Assembly: GCF_900116555.1 (NCBI RefSeq)
Contig: NZ_FPAT01000012.1
Coordinates: 107,169 to 171,168 of the forward strand
Direction of reading: 5' to 3'
From: Actinopolyspora lacussalsi subsp. righensis
Lineage (GTDB): Bacteria; Actinomycetota; Actinomycetes; Mycobacteriales; Pseudonocardiaceae
DNA length: 64,000 nucleotides
Shown here in pieces: positions 1 through 8,043 of the stretch (position 1 is the stretch's first letter; each line of letters opens with the position of its first letter). The notes beneath the pieces were generated by a model. That model was not told the origin of the DNA. It searched no databases and saw only the letters and a list, made by a program, of their open reading frames with translations. The translations under genes and the position numbers were made by a program.

Positions 1-206
1 AGCGGACGACCACGATCGACGCGGCGGGTTTCCAGCCCGAGCGGTTCCGGCTCGGCGACCGGGTGATCTACATGTACCTTCCGGACGGCATCGGCAGATC
101 CGGGCTCGCCGACGCCCTGAACCGTCCGGCCGTGTTGGGGGAGACCGTCGCGACCACCCGGAACTGGAACACGGTGTCGAAGCTGCTCGAACTGGTGGAC
201 TCGTAG
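1..206 (+). CDS. DUF1697 family protein, C-terminal end (partial)
   Basis: The window opens inside a reading frame (codons start at base 3) that ends with TAG at 204-206. The visible 67 residues include YLPDGIGRS and TTRNWNTVSKL, the typical C-terminal signature of DUF1697 proteins, small bacterial proteins of unknown function. The N-terminal part lies outside the window. The family call is from motif memory; nothing more can be said about its role. Confidence 0.75.
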   Translation, partial: RTTTIDAAGFQPERFRLGDRVIYMYLPDGIGRSGLADALNRPAVLGETVATTRNWNTVSKLLELVDS

Positions 207-338
207 CGTGCGACAGTTCGCGGGCCTGTCGTGTCGGGACTCGTGCCGGGGACGAGGTCCCCGAATCGACGGCCCGCTGGTGAGCAGCGGCACGGAGGGG
301 TACGGCGTCACCCGAGCGGACGGGTAGCGTCTGGACCC

Positions 339-1097
339 GTGAACGCGCAGGAATCGCTACGCCCGCTGGTGGGACTCCCGGGTGTGCCGGAGGCGATCGA
401 CGCGGCGAGGGCCGCGATCGACGAGGTCCACGAACACCCGACGAACCGTAGGGGCTGGGCGACCACGGCGGCGGAGGCTTCGGTGCGCGCGGCGCGTGCC
501 TCCGCGGCGGTGGCCGGTGGGGCCACCGAGATCCCCGAGGGCGGCGAGGTCACCGATCCGCTGCTGGCGGGCTCGCTGCGGGCCGCCGAAGCGCTGGGCC
601 CGCTGTTGCCGACCTGGCAACGCGCCCCGCTGCAGGCCCTGGCCCGACTGCACGTGCTGGCCGCGGCCGATCTCGTGGGGGCGGACGAGCAGGAACGCCT
701 CGGGCGTCCACGCGCCGACCCGGAGGTCTCGACACGGCTGGACCTGCTGGCCAGGATGATCACCGAACTCGGTGGGCAGGCGCAGGGCACGGTCCCCGGT
801 CCGGTGCAGGCCGCCGTGGTGCACGGGGAACTGCTGGCGCTGGCCCCCTTCGGAGAGGTCGACGGGGTGATCGCGCGAGCGGCGGCACGCCTGACCGTGA
901 TCGGCAGCGGCCTGGACCCCAAGGGGCTCGTCGTTCCGGAAGTGTCCCATTTTCGCAGGCAGCAGGAGTACGCTTCGGCCGCGGCCGGATTCGCCTCGGG
1001 CGAGAGCGATGGGGTGGCCGCCTGGATCGTGTACTGCTGCCGCTCGTTGGAGACCGGCTCCAAGGAAGCGAAGTCGATCGCCGACTCCGTCGGGTGA
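339..1097 (+). CDS. Conserved actinobacterial protein of unknown function (Rv3662c-like)
   Basis: This is a 252-residue soluble, Ala-rich, mostly helical protein. I chose the GTG at 339, where homologous-looking sequence begins (VNAQESLRPLVGLPGV); an upstream extension to 231 has atypical composition. The segment AAEASVRAARASAAVAGG faintly resembles the N-terminal helix of Fic-domain proteins, but no Fic HPFxxGNGR motif is present. It resembles the mycobacterial Rv3662c type of conserved protein, sometimes annotated loosely as an oxidoreductase; I see no cofactor motif to support that. The next gene follows after 42 bp on the same strand. Function unknown. Confidence 0.7.
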   Translation: MNAQESLRPLVGLPGVPEAIDAARAAIDEVHEHPTNRRGWATTAAEASVRAARASAAVAGGATEIPEGGEVTDPLLAGSLRAAEALGPLLPTWQRAPLQALARLHVLAAADLVGADEQERLGRPRADPEVSTRLDLLARMITELGGQAQGTVPGPVQAAVVHGELLALAPFGEVDGVIARAAARLTVIGSGLDPKGLVVPEVSHFRRQQEYASAAAGFASGESDGVAAWIVYCCRSLETGSKEAKSIADSVG

Positions 1098-1139
1098 GCC
1101 GGGTGGCGAAGTCGTACCAGGAGACGAAGGGTTGAGAGG

Positions 1140-2066
1140 TTGAAACGGATCCTGCTGGACTGCGATCCCGGCATCGACGACGCGCTGGCGATAGCCCTGG
1201 CGCACGGTTCGCCCGAGCTGGAGGTCGTCGGGATAACCACGGTGGCGGGCAATGTGGGGCTGGAGCACACCACGCCGAACGCGCTGAGCCTGACCGAGTT
1301 CTACGGCATGGACGTGCCGGTGGCTCGCGGCGCCGACCGACCGCTGCTGCGCGCACCGGACACCGCCTCCACCGTGCACGGCGCCACCGGCCTGGGCGAC
1401 GTGGTGCTGCCCACGGCGAAGTCCGAGCCTGATACGCGGCACGCGGTGGACTTCATCATAGACACGGTCGCGGCTTCCCCCGGCGAGATCAGCCTGGTGG
1501 CCGTGGGGCCGCTGACCAACGTCGCGCTGGCGCTGCGCAAGGAACCCCGGCTGGCCGAGTGGGTGCGCGAGTTCGTCGTCATGGGTGGTTCCTACACGCG
1601 TGGCAACCTCACCCCGGCCGCCGAGTTCAACATCGGGGCCGACCCGGAGGCGGCGAGCGTGGTCTTCGACGCGCCGTGGGAGCCTGTGATGTTCGGGCTC
1701 GATCTGACGCACCAGGCGAGGGCGACCTCCGAGGTCAGGCAACGCTTCGTCGGGCTGGGGAAGTTGCAGGAGGAACTGCTCTCCCCCTGCCTGGACTTCT
1801 ACGGCAGCAATCGGCAGTACCGGGACGAGGGACCGGCCATCCACGACGCGTGCGCGGTGGCGCACGTGATCGCGCCGGAACTGTTCACCACGGTGCGTGC
1901 CCGGGTGGACGTGGAGACCTCCGGTCGGTTCACCTCGGGGATGACGGTCACCGACTTCGCCCCGGAAGCCGACCACAACGCGCTGGTGGCCACCGCGCTC
2001 GAGCAGCGTGCCTTCTGGGACCTGCTCACCGAGGCCTTCGAACGCGTGGCGAGCTCGATGCCGTGA
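1140..2066 (+). CDS. Nucleoside hydrolase (IunH/RihB family)
   Basis: This 308-residue protein hydrolyses the N-glycosidic bond of ribonucleosides in purine/pyrimidine salvage, judged by family. The calcium-binding signature DCDPGIDD is at residues 7-14, followed by STVHGATGLGD near residue 77, VAVGPLTNVAL near 120 and the late IHDACAVAHVI motif with the conserved His/Asp near 230. The length matches the family norm. The start is a TTG at 1140, directly preceding the KRILLDCDPG strand that opens the fold. It is probably cytoplasmic. Substrate preference (inosine/uridine versus broad) cannot be told from sequence. Confidence 0.92.
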   Translation: MKRILLDCDPGIDDALAIALAHGSPELEVVGITTVAGNVGLEHTTPNALSLTEFYGMDVPVARGADRPLLRAPDTASTVHGATGLGDVVLPTAKSEPDTRHAVDFIIDTVAASPGEISLVAVGPLTNVALALRKEPRLAEWVREFVVMGGSYTRGNLTPAAEFNIGADPEAASVVFDAPWEPVMFGLDLTHQARATSEVRQRFVGLGKLQEELLSPCLDFYGSNRQYRDEGPAIHDACAVAHVIAPELFTTVRARVDVETSGRFTSGMTVTDFAPEADHNALVATALEQRAFWDLLTEAFERVASSMP

Positions 2067-2178
2067 GCCCGGAAGGACCGAACGTGAGCCAGGAAGGGCC
2101 CGGCGGGGTTCCGGAGTGACGAGGGCGACACGGGCGACGTAGCGGAATACTCCGTTCCGCCGTGGTGTCCCAACAGTC

Positions 2179-3240
2179 GTGAGCATGCTGTTCGAACCGA
2201 TCAAGTTCCGCGACATCGAGATCAGGAACCGCGCCTGGGTCGCCCCCATGTGCCAGTACTCGGCCACCGAAGGTGTCCCGGACGACTGGCACCTGGTTCA
2301 TCTGGGCCAGTTCGCCACCGGAGGGGCCGGGCTGGTGCTGAGCGAGGCGACCGCCGTGGTCCCGGAGGGCAGGATCAGTCCCGCCGACACCGGCCTTTAC
2401 AACGACGAACAGGTCGCCGCGTGGCGCAGGATCACCGACTTCCTGCGTGCGCAGGGCGCCACTCCGGGCGTGCAACTGGCCCACGCCGGTCGCAAGGCCT
2501 CGGCGAACGCTCCCTGGAACGGCGACTACGCCGTCCCCGAAACCGAGGGTGGCTGGCCGACGGTGAGCTCCACCGACCGGGCGTTCGGGGAGCTGGCCGC
2601 GCCGCGCGCGCTGCGCACCGAGGAGGTCGCGGCGTTGCCCGCCGACTTCGCCGCCGCGGCCCGGCGGGCCGACGAGGCGGGCTTCGACGTGGTCGAGCTG
2701 CACTTCGCGCACGGCTACCTGGTGCACCAGTTCTGCTCCCCGCTGGCCAACGACCGCGCCGACGAGTACGGCGGCGACTTCGAGGGCAGGACACGGCTGG
2801 CGCTGGAGATCGTCGAGGCGGTACGCGCGGTGTGGCCCGCGGGCAAACCGCTGTTCGTGCGGCTCTCGGCGACCGACTGGGTCGAGGGCGGCTGGACCGG
2901 CGACGACTCGGTGCGGCTGGCCGAGCTGCTGGCCGAGCGCGGCGTGGACCTGATCGACGCGTCCTCGGGCGGAATCGAACCCGGGGTGTCCATCCCGGTC
3001 GGGCCCGGTTTCCAGGTGCCGTACGCGCGCCGGATCCGCCAGGAGGGGAAGGTATCCACCGGCGCCGTGGGGATGATCACTTCGCCGGAGCAGGCCGAGG
3101 AGATCGTGGCCTCGGGCTCGGCCGACGCGGTGCTGCTCGCGCGCGAACTGCTGCGCGACCCGCACTGGCCGCTGCACGCGGCCGACCGGCTGCACGCCGA
3201 CTCGCCCTGGCCGAAGCAGTACGAGCGGGCGGCGCGCTGA
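2179..3240 (+). CDS. NADH:flavin oxidoreductase, old yellow enzyme family (YqjM/NamA-like)
   Basis: This 353-residue FMN enzyme reduces activated C=C bonds of enals, enones and similar compounds with NAD(P)H. The motif PMCQYSA near the N terminus carries Cys25 and Tyr27, matching the redox-tuning Cys26 and Tyr28 of Bacillus YqjM. AHAGRKAS lies near residue 95, and HFAHGYLVHQF carries the paired histidines that bind the substrate carbonyl. Length and order are those of the thermophilic-like OYE subclass. The start is GTG at 2179. The gene stands alone and ends 39 bp before a large hairpin. Confidence 0.93.
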   Translation: MSMLFEPIKFRDIEIRNRAWVAPMCQYSATEGVPDDWHLVHLGQFATGGAGLVLSEATAVVPEGRISPADTGLYNDEQVAAWRRITDFLRAQGATPGVQLAHAGRKASANAPWNGDYAVPETEGGWPTVSSTDRAFGELAAPRALRTEEVAALPADFAAAARRADEAGFDVVELHFAHGYLVHQFCSPLANDRADEYGGDFEGRTRLALEIVEAVRAVWPAGKPLFVRLSATDWVEGGWTGDDSVRLAELLAERGVDLIDASSGGIEPGVSIPVGPGFQVPYARRIRQEGKVSTGAVGMITSPEQAEEIVASGSADAVLLARELLRDPHWPLHAADRLHADSPWPKQYERAAR

Positions 3241-3278
3241 CCGCCACCCCACCGGCCGGACACCGGCACGATCTCGGA

Positions 3279-3320
3279 GCGGCCCCTCGTACATTTCGCG
3301 AGAAATGTACGAGGCGCCGC
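3279..3320. terminator. Long perfect-core hairpin downstream of the OYE gene
   Basis: CTCGTACATTTC at 3286-3297 pairs perfectly with 3302-3313 around a GCGA loop. The stem extends outward to 3279/3320 with one mismatch, giving about 21 bp. No U-tract follows, as is usual in high-GC actinobacteria. The core TTTCGCGAGAAA resembles a palindrome dispersed elsewhere in the window, so it may be a repeat-family member that acts as a terminator. Confidence 0.6.
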
Positions 3321-3406
3321 TCGGAATGTCAGCCGGTAGCGGTGGAGCTCCGCTCGTCCTTGAGCGAACCGCGAATCATCTCGCGGAGGCCCTCGCTTCC
3401 CTCGTG
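3313..3406. repeat. Left copy of a ~94-bp direct repeat flanking the ABC exporter operon
   Basis: This stretch matches 6349-6442 in the same orientation with about a dozen mismatches. It includes an almost identical core covering AGCCGGTAGCGGTGGAGCTC and the following 50 bases. The right copy is the 3' end of the intact DUF1059 gene. The two copies bracket the three-gene ABC operon. Confidence 0.85.
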
Positions 3407-3418
3407 ACACACTCGGAC
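3329..3418 (-). pseudogene. 3' fragment of a DUF1059 gene
   Basis: Read on the minus strand, this encodes about 28 residues ending LREMIRGSLKDERSSTATG and a stop. That is the same C terminus as the intact DUF1059 gene at 6365-6562. There is no start codon or N-terminal domain. It is best read as a remnant left by duplication or insertion of the ABC exporter module. Confidence 0.8.
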
Positions 3419-3456
3419 CGCCGGGGTGATCAACAGATTCAAAGGGGCTGTACCGC

Positions 3457-4224
3457 TTGGACGTGGAGCTGGACCGGGTGACTTTCCGGTACGGACGGCA
3501 CACCGCGTTGCACGACGTCTCGTGGACCTTCGGGAAGGGAGTCAACGGCTTACTGGGGCCGAACGGCGCCGGCAAGACGACTTTGCTCTCGCTGCTCACC
3601 ACCGTTTCCCTTCCCTCCGAGGGACGAATACTGCTGAGCGGGAACGACTTGGGCACCTCGCAGGGCCGCACGGCAGCACGAAAACTGCTCGGTTACGTCC
3701 CACAGCGGTTCTCGCTCGCCTCCGAGATGCGGACCCGTGACACGGTCGCCTACGCGGGATGGATCAACGGTCTGCCCGACGCGGAATGTCTACCCGCCGC
3801 GGAACGCGCTCTGAAATCGGTATCGCTGTCCGAATACGCACGCCTACGGGTACGAAAGCTCTCCGGTGGCCAACGGCAACGTCTCGGTCTCGCGGCCGCT
3901 TTGGTGCACGATCCATCTGTCCTCGTGCTGGACGAACCCACAGTGGGCCTGGATCCGGGGCAGCGACTACGGCTGCGGGAGCTGCTCGGCGAACTCGGCG
4001 AGCAACGAACCGTCCTGCTGTCCAGCCATCTGCTCGAGGACATCGCGCAACTGTGCGGGACCGTCGCCGTTCTCGCCGCGGGACGCCTCGCTTTCGCGGG
4101 CGGTAACGAGGAGTTCCACGGACTCCTGGAAGCCAACGCCCCGGAGTCGACCTCATCGGCATTGGGTTCCCCGTTCGAACGTGCCTATGACGCGCTGGTG
4201 AACAGCCTGGGGGTGGCCGAATGA
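3457..4224 (+). CDS. ABC-2 type exporter, ATP-binding protein
   Basis: This 255-residue ATPase powers the two membrane proteins encoded immediately downstream. Walker A GPNGAGKT is at residues 34-41, the signature LSGGQRQRLGL near 136-146, Walker B LVLDEPTVGLD near 157-167 and the H-loop SSHLLEDI near 190. It starts with TTG at 3457, supported by AAAGGGG nine bases upstream. Its stop overlaps the ATG of the next gene. The pattern is that of single-ATPase ABC-2 exporters of antibiotics, lipids or peptides; the substrate is unknown. Base composition is slightly less GC-biased than in neighbouring genes. Confidence 0.93.
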   Translation: MDVELDRVTFRYGRHTALHDVSWTFGKGVNGLLGPNGAGKTTLLSLLTTVSLPSEGRILLSGNDLGTSQGRTAARKLLGYVPQRFSLASEMRTRDTVAYAGWINGLPDAECLPAAERALKSVSLSEYARLRVRKLSGGQRQRLGLAAALVHDPSVLVLDEPTVGLDPGQRLRLRELLGELGEQRTVLLSSHLLEDIAQLCGTVAVLAAGRLAFAGGNEEFHGLLEANAPESTSSALGSPFERAYDALVNSLGVAE

Positions 4225-5543
4225 TCCGCCCATCCCGCTGGCCACTGGGTTCACTGCCGCTCCTGCTGCCGGCGGTATCGATCACCCTGGCGGTGTTCTC
4301 ACACACATTGGAAATGTTTTCCTGGCCTTACCAGGTGTGGGCGCGCACCTCACAGCAATTCGTCTCCGAACCGTTGATCTTCGCGGTACCGCTCAGCGCC
4401 GCCGCCGCGGCCTACGCCGCGGGACGTCTGACCGCTCCGGACCGGATCACCAATCTGGCCAGCTCGCTCCGCAGCGGCGCACCGATCGCGATCCGTCAGC
4501 TCGGTTTGCTCGGTGGTGTCTTCACCGGCAGCTACGTATTGGGCATGGTCCCGCTGGTGGTGCTGACGACCCTGACAGCTCATGCGGGAGGCCCCAGCCC
4601 GCTCCCAGTACTCACCGGGCTGTTGAGCGTGTTCACCGCCACCGCGGTCGGATACTTCGCCGGAGTGCTGGCGACCACAGCATGGGTCAGCCCGTTGATA
4701 TTGGTGCTCGGTTTCCTGGCGATCCAGCTCAACATGGCCAGCCAAGGTAATTTCCGCGCGATCGTCCCGGTCACGTACGACGGCGCGGGGGTGGGACAGA
4801 CCGCGAACCTGTCCGTTGTCGGCTATCGCCTGGCGTTCCTGTTGCTGGTCACGACCGCGACAAGCCTCATGGCCTCCCGCGCACTGGCACGCTCACGCCG
4901 ATGGAAGATCCCGTCCTGGAGCACCGGGGGACTGATCGTGCTGGTGCTCGCGATGTTGCTGGCGCCGCTCGGCACTGATCCCCGACTCGCCGAAGCGGCT
5001 TCCGAACCACCACGAACCTGCCGGACCGAGGCGGGGGTCCGCTACTGCGTACATCAGGCCCACCAGCCGGAGCTCGACGAATTGATCGCTGCCGCTGAAC
5101 CGGTCTATCAGGCCTACGGCAACGTGCCCACGCACGGTGAACAAGTCTGGGACAGTGCGCTGCTGGGCGGATCCCGGGCTGATTCGAGACCCGACGGCAT
5201 CGTCGGTGTCGGAATCCGAGTCCGCGCTGATATGGCCAGCTCTACGAGGAGCCTGCAACGGCAGATCGGTTACGGGCTGGCCGGTTCTCCCGCCTGCGCG
5301 GTTCGGTTCCCCGAGCGTGCCCAACCCGACATGGCTCGTACCGTGCTCGAATCCCGACACCCGGCGGACATCGCCACTGAGCTGTCCTACTGGCTGGCGG
5401 GCCGTGCCGAACAGACCAGCGGCTTGCGCCCGAGGATCTCCGACATTCCGGCTTTCGGCACTGCCTCGAAGCAGGAGGTCCGAACCTGGCTCGCCGCTCG
5501 CGAACGGCGAATCACCGAATGCGCGCTGGACAGCAGACCATGA
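4221..5543 (+). CDS. ABC exporter permease with C-terminal extracytoplasmic domain
   Basis: This is a 440-residue membrane protein. About six hydrophobic segments occupy residues 1-250; the last membrane stretch ends with VLVLAMLLAPLG. A hydrophilic region of about 180 residues follows, with a CRTEAGVRYC Cys pair and many Tyr/Ala helices, probably outside the cell. It overlaps the ATPase gene by 4 bp (ATGA) and the next gene by 4 bp, so translation is coupled. I see no catalytic motif in the tail; it may be a substrate-handling or accessory domain. The family is recognisable only as an ABC-2-like permease. Confidence 0.8.
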   Translation: MIRPSRWPLGSLPLLLPAVSITLAVFSHTLEMFSWPYQVWARTSQQFVSEPLIFAVPLSAAAAAYAAGRLTAPDRITNLASSLRSGAPIAIRQLGLLGGVFTGSYVLGMVPLVVLTTLTAHAGGPSPLPVLTGLLSVFTATAVGYFAGVLATTAWVSPLILVLGFLAIQLNMASQGNFRAIVPVTYDGAGVGQTANLSVVGYRLAFLLLVTTATSLMASRALARSRRWKIPSWSTGGLIVLVLAMLLAPLGTDPRLAEAASEPPRTCRTEAGVRYCVHQAHQPELDELIAAAEPVYQAYGNVPTHGEQVWDSALLGGSRADSRPDGIVGVGIRVRADMASSTRSLQRQIGYGLAGSPACAVRFPERAQPDMARTVLESRHPADIATELSYWLAGRAEQTSGLRPRISDIPAFGTASKQEVRTWLAARERRITECALDSRP

Positions 5544-6175
5544 CGACATTACGGCTTGTCCTGCTCGCGCGACGGGTACCTATGCTCCTGCTGCTCGTCG
5601 TCGCCGTAACAGGCGTGTCGTATGCGTTCTACCGCACTGCCATCAACGTCGATCTCGGTGTGAATCCGTTCGCCCGCCCGCACAAGATCCCCACTCCTGA
5701 ACTGATCGCCGTGGTCACAGGCGTACTGGCGAGCGCGATACTGCGACCACGCTGTTGGGAGTGGGAGCGGCTGGGTGGAATCAGGGTCAGACTGCTCGCT
5801 GTCGTGCTGGCCGCGACGGCCATCGCGCTGCCGGTGCTACCCGCACTCGTCGGAAAGCACACGATGCCCGCCGGAATCGACCTCTGGTGGATACTGCCGA
5901 ACACGCTCACGATGGGCGGGTTCACGCTGCTGCTGTCGGCGTTGCTGGGCCCCCCGCTCGGCGGGGCTGTGAGTATCGCCGGATACTTCGCCCTGGCGCT
6001 CACCGACAATCTGCTCACCAACGTCGAACCATATCTTCCCCTGACGATGTACCCGGCGCAGCACGGAAAGTGGGTTCCCGCCCTGTGTCTGGTGCCCACC
6101 GCGTTGGCTGTGCACTTCGTAACTCGAGGACTCAGCTCCTGGGCATACCGGCTCGAACGCAACAGCGGAACGTGA
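5540..6175 (+). CDS. Third membrane subunit of the ABC exporter operon
   Basis: This is a 211-residue integral membrane protein with about five to six hydrophobic helices (for example LRLVLLARRVPMLLLLVVAV at the N terminus and FTLLLSALLGPPLGGAVSIA in the middle). The ATG at 5540 overlaps the previous stop codon by 4 bp, so it is very probably a translationally coupled partner of the permease. I do not recognise a named family. A strong hairpin follows and closes the operon. Confidence 0.75.
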   Translation: MTTLRLVLLARRVPMLLLLVVAVTGVSYAFYRTAINVDLGVNPFARPHKIPTPELIAVVTGVLASAILRPRCWEWERLGGIRVRLLAVVLAATAIALPVLPALVGKHTMPAGIDLWWILPNTLTMGGFTLLLSALLGPPLGGAVSIAGYFALALTDNLLTNVEPYLPLTMYPAQHGKWVPALCLVPTALAVHFVTRGLSSWAYRLERNSGT

Positions 6176-6240
6176 GCGGGCATCAGGAACAGCCAACGGG
6201 AAGGCACCGGACCGTTTCCTCCGCTCTCGAAATCGAGAAC

Positions 6241-6292
6241 CGGGCGGTGGCGTCGCGGGCGCGGGAGCTCCGCACGGCGACGCCACCGCCCG
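6241..6292 (+). terminator. Hairpin terminator of the ABC exporter operon
   Basis: CGGGCGGTGGCGTCGC at 6241-6256 is perfectly complementary to 6277-6292, a 16-bp GC-rich stem with a 20-base loop. It lies 65 bp after the last ABC gene and before the convergent DUF1059 gene, so it may stop transcription from both sides. Confidence 0.75.
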
Positions 6293-6348
6293 TCCCCTAC
6301 CGGATCCGTACGGGATTCCGGCCCCTCCCCAGGGGTGTTCGCGGGCTC

Positions 6349-6442
6349 GGCGCCGCTCCGAACGTCAGCCGGTAGCGGTGGAGCTCCGTTCGTCCTTGAG
6401 CGAACCGCGAATCATCTCGCGAAGGTCCTCGGTGTCCTCGTG
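6349..6442. repeat. Right copy of the ~94-bp direct repeat flanking the ABC operon
   Basis: This copy overlaps the 3' half of the intact DUF1059 gene and matches 3313-3406 in direct orientation. See the left copy for the comparison. Confidence 0.85.
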
Positions 6443-6562
6443 GCCGTGCACCGAGACCGCGTGCTCGGCCGCGGCCCGCACCACCTCGTTCTCCTCACCG
6501 GTGATCGTCAGCGTGCAGTTCACGACGCTGGGGGTTTCCCTGCAATCGGCGATCTTTCGCAC
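6365..6562 (-). CDS. DUF1059 family small protein
   Basis: This is a 65-residue protein with the DUF1059 pattern: a Cys-containing start (VRKIADCRE), a central ITGEENEVVRAAAEHAVSVHG and a C-terminal LREMIRGSLKDE. The GTG at 6562 is chosen because GGAGG lies eight bases upstream. The function of DUF1059 is unknown. It is convergent with the ABC operon, and a truncated second copy of its 3' end sits upstream of that operon. Confidence 0.85.
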   Translation of the reverse strand: MRKIADCRETPSVVNCTLTITGEENEVVRAAAEHAVSVHGHEDTEDLREMIRGSLKDERSSTATG

Positions 6563-6597
6563 CGTTCTCGCCTCCACGCACGATGTGTGACGGAAAA

Positions 6598-7083
6598 TCA
6601 ACTACCCGAGAGCTTGGCCTGCCACATCCAGTGGGCCTCCTCCAACTTGGCGGCGATCGAGATCAGCAGGTCCTGGGTTACCAGGTCGGTCTTGTCGGTC
6701 TCGTCGATCCGCGCACGCAACCGCCTGATCAACTTCCCGAGGGTCTCGACGATCGCCGCGATCACGTCGTGGTCCTGGCGCCACCCCGAGTCGAACTCCG
6801 GCACGCCCGAGCTCTCGGCCACGGTGCCCGCCCGCGCGTCGGGGGAAACACCGATCGTCGCCGCACGTTCGGCGACGCTGTCGGCGAACTCCCTGGCGTT
6901 GCTGACCAGCTCGTCCAGCTGCAGGTGAACACTGCGGAAATCGCTGCCCACCACGTTCCAATGCGCCTGTTTGGCAACCAGATGCAGGTCGACGAGGTCA
7001 ACCAGGGTGGCCTGGAGAGACTTGGCGGTGATGTCGCGCTCGGCTTCGGCCAACGGACTGGTGATCGGACCCTTTTCGGCCAT
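6598..7083 (-). CDS. dps: Dps family ferritin-like DNA protection protein
   Basis: This 161-residue protein is predicted to form a dodecamer that oxidises and stores iron with H2O2 and protects DNA during stress. The ferroxidase pattern is visible as AKQAHWNVVGSDFRSVHLQLDEL (about residues 35-57), with the His/Asp/Glu ligands, followed by the family's long helices. The ATG at 7083 has GAGGAGG upstream. It lies 35 bp upstream of DUF1059 on the same strand. Confidence 0.92.
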   Translation of the reverse strand: MAEKGPITSPLAEAERDITAKSLQATLVDLVDLHLVAKQAHWNVVGSDFRSVHLQLDELVSNAREFADSVAERAATIGVSPDARAGTVAESSGVPEFDSGWRQDHDVIAAIVETLGKLIRRLRARIDETDKTDLVTQDLLISIAAKLEEAHWMWQAKLSGS

Positions 7084-7232
7084 TTCGTCGTACCTCCTCG
7101 CAATCCCCGGTGTGACATCGGATACGGGGGACTGCAGGAGGCGTACCCGGAGGGGCCCGTTCCGAAACGGCTCGTGGAGCTTTTCGGCGGGATCGACGAA
7201 CGGGGGGGGGCGGTGTGACGGGAAGAGCCGCG

Positions 7233-7793
7233 TCAGCTTCCGAGGGCGAACTCCGCCACCTGCTCCCCGATGGTGTGCAGTGTCGAGGCGACCTTGGCAT
7301 CGGCGCACTCGCCGCCGGGCCCGAGCCCGGTCTCGGCCGAGTTCACGGCCGCCCCCAACGGGGTCGGCCAGCCCCGCAGCGCGTGGGCCACCGAACGTAA
7401 CGCCTGCAACGTGGTCACGGTCGCCTGCCAGCCGTACGCGATACCGACGCAGCCGACGGCACGTCCCTGCAGATACGGACGCTCGTCCTCGCGCAGGTCC
7501 TCCGCGTAGTCGAGGGCGTTCTTCACCAGCCCGGAAACGGTGCCGTGGTAACCGGGCGAGGCGAGCACCACCCCGTCGGCATCGCGAAGGGCCCGCACCA
7601 GCGCCCGGGCGTTGGCGGTCCGCTCGGACACCGACGTGTCGAAGAACGGCATGATCAGCTCTTCACCGGTTATGGCCTGCACCTTGGCGCCGCTGTCCCT
7701 GGCGCCCGCCAACACGGCCTGCAGGGCCCGTTCGGATTGCGAGTCGGCTCGGACCGAACCACCGATCCCCACTACGGTCACAGCCATCGACAC
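7233..7793 (-). CDS. NADPH-dependent FMN reductase family protein
   Basis: This is a 186-residue flavodoxin-fold protein. The phosphate loop appears as GIGGSVRADSQSERAL near residues 8-23, and the flavin-contacting loop as SPGYHGTVSGLVKNALDY near 80-97. Members reduce FMN, quinones or azo compounds with NAD(P)H. It starts with GTG at 7793; an internal ATG two codons later is possible. The adjacent dps gene and later redox genes suggest a stress context, but co-transcription is not clear because about 150 bp separate it from dps. Confidence 0.85.
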   Translation of the reverse strand: MSMAVTVVGIGGSVRADSQSERALQAVLAGARDSGAKVQAITGEELIMPFFDTSVSERTANARALVRALRDADGVVLASPGYHGTVSGLVKNALDYAEDLREDERPYLQGRAVGCVGIAYGWQATVTTLQALRSVAHALRGWPTPLGAAVNSAETGLGPGGECADAKVASTLHTIGEQVAEFALGS

Positions 7794-8043
7794 AATCCTT
7801 CCTCACCCGCACGGGTGCACAACCCGCCCCGTGAACCACGCGATCGATTACCTGATGTCACCACATCGGCAAGCACCCTTACACGATCGGTCGCCCTGCC
7901 GGGAGCGACCAGCCCCGCAACGGTAAAAGTTGAAGCGCGGTCGAGGTCAATTGTCCACCGCGTGTCTCGCACCACGCACTACCCATCGGTAGCCTCCGCG
8001 TAGTGCACATCACACAGTAACGGTCCCGTGGAAAGGTCCAGCC

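Noticed and set aside
357..2267. Very long leftward frame across the first two genes
   Set aside because: It lies opposite genes with clear families (nucleoside hydrolase, Rv3662c-like) and its product is Arg/His/Gly-rich, as expected for an antisense frame in high-GC DNA.
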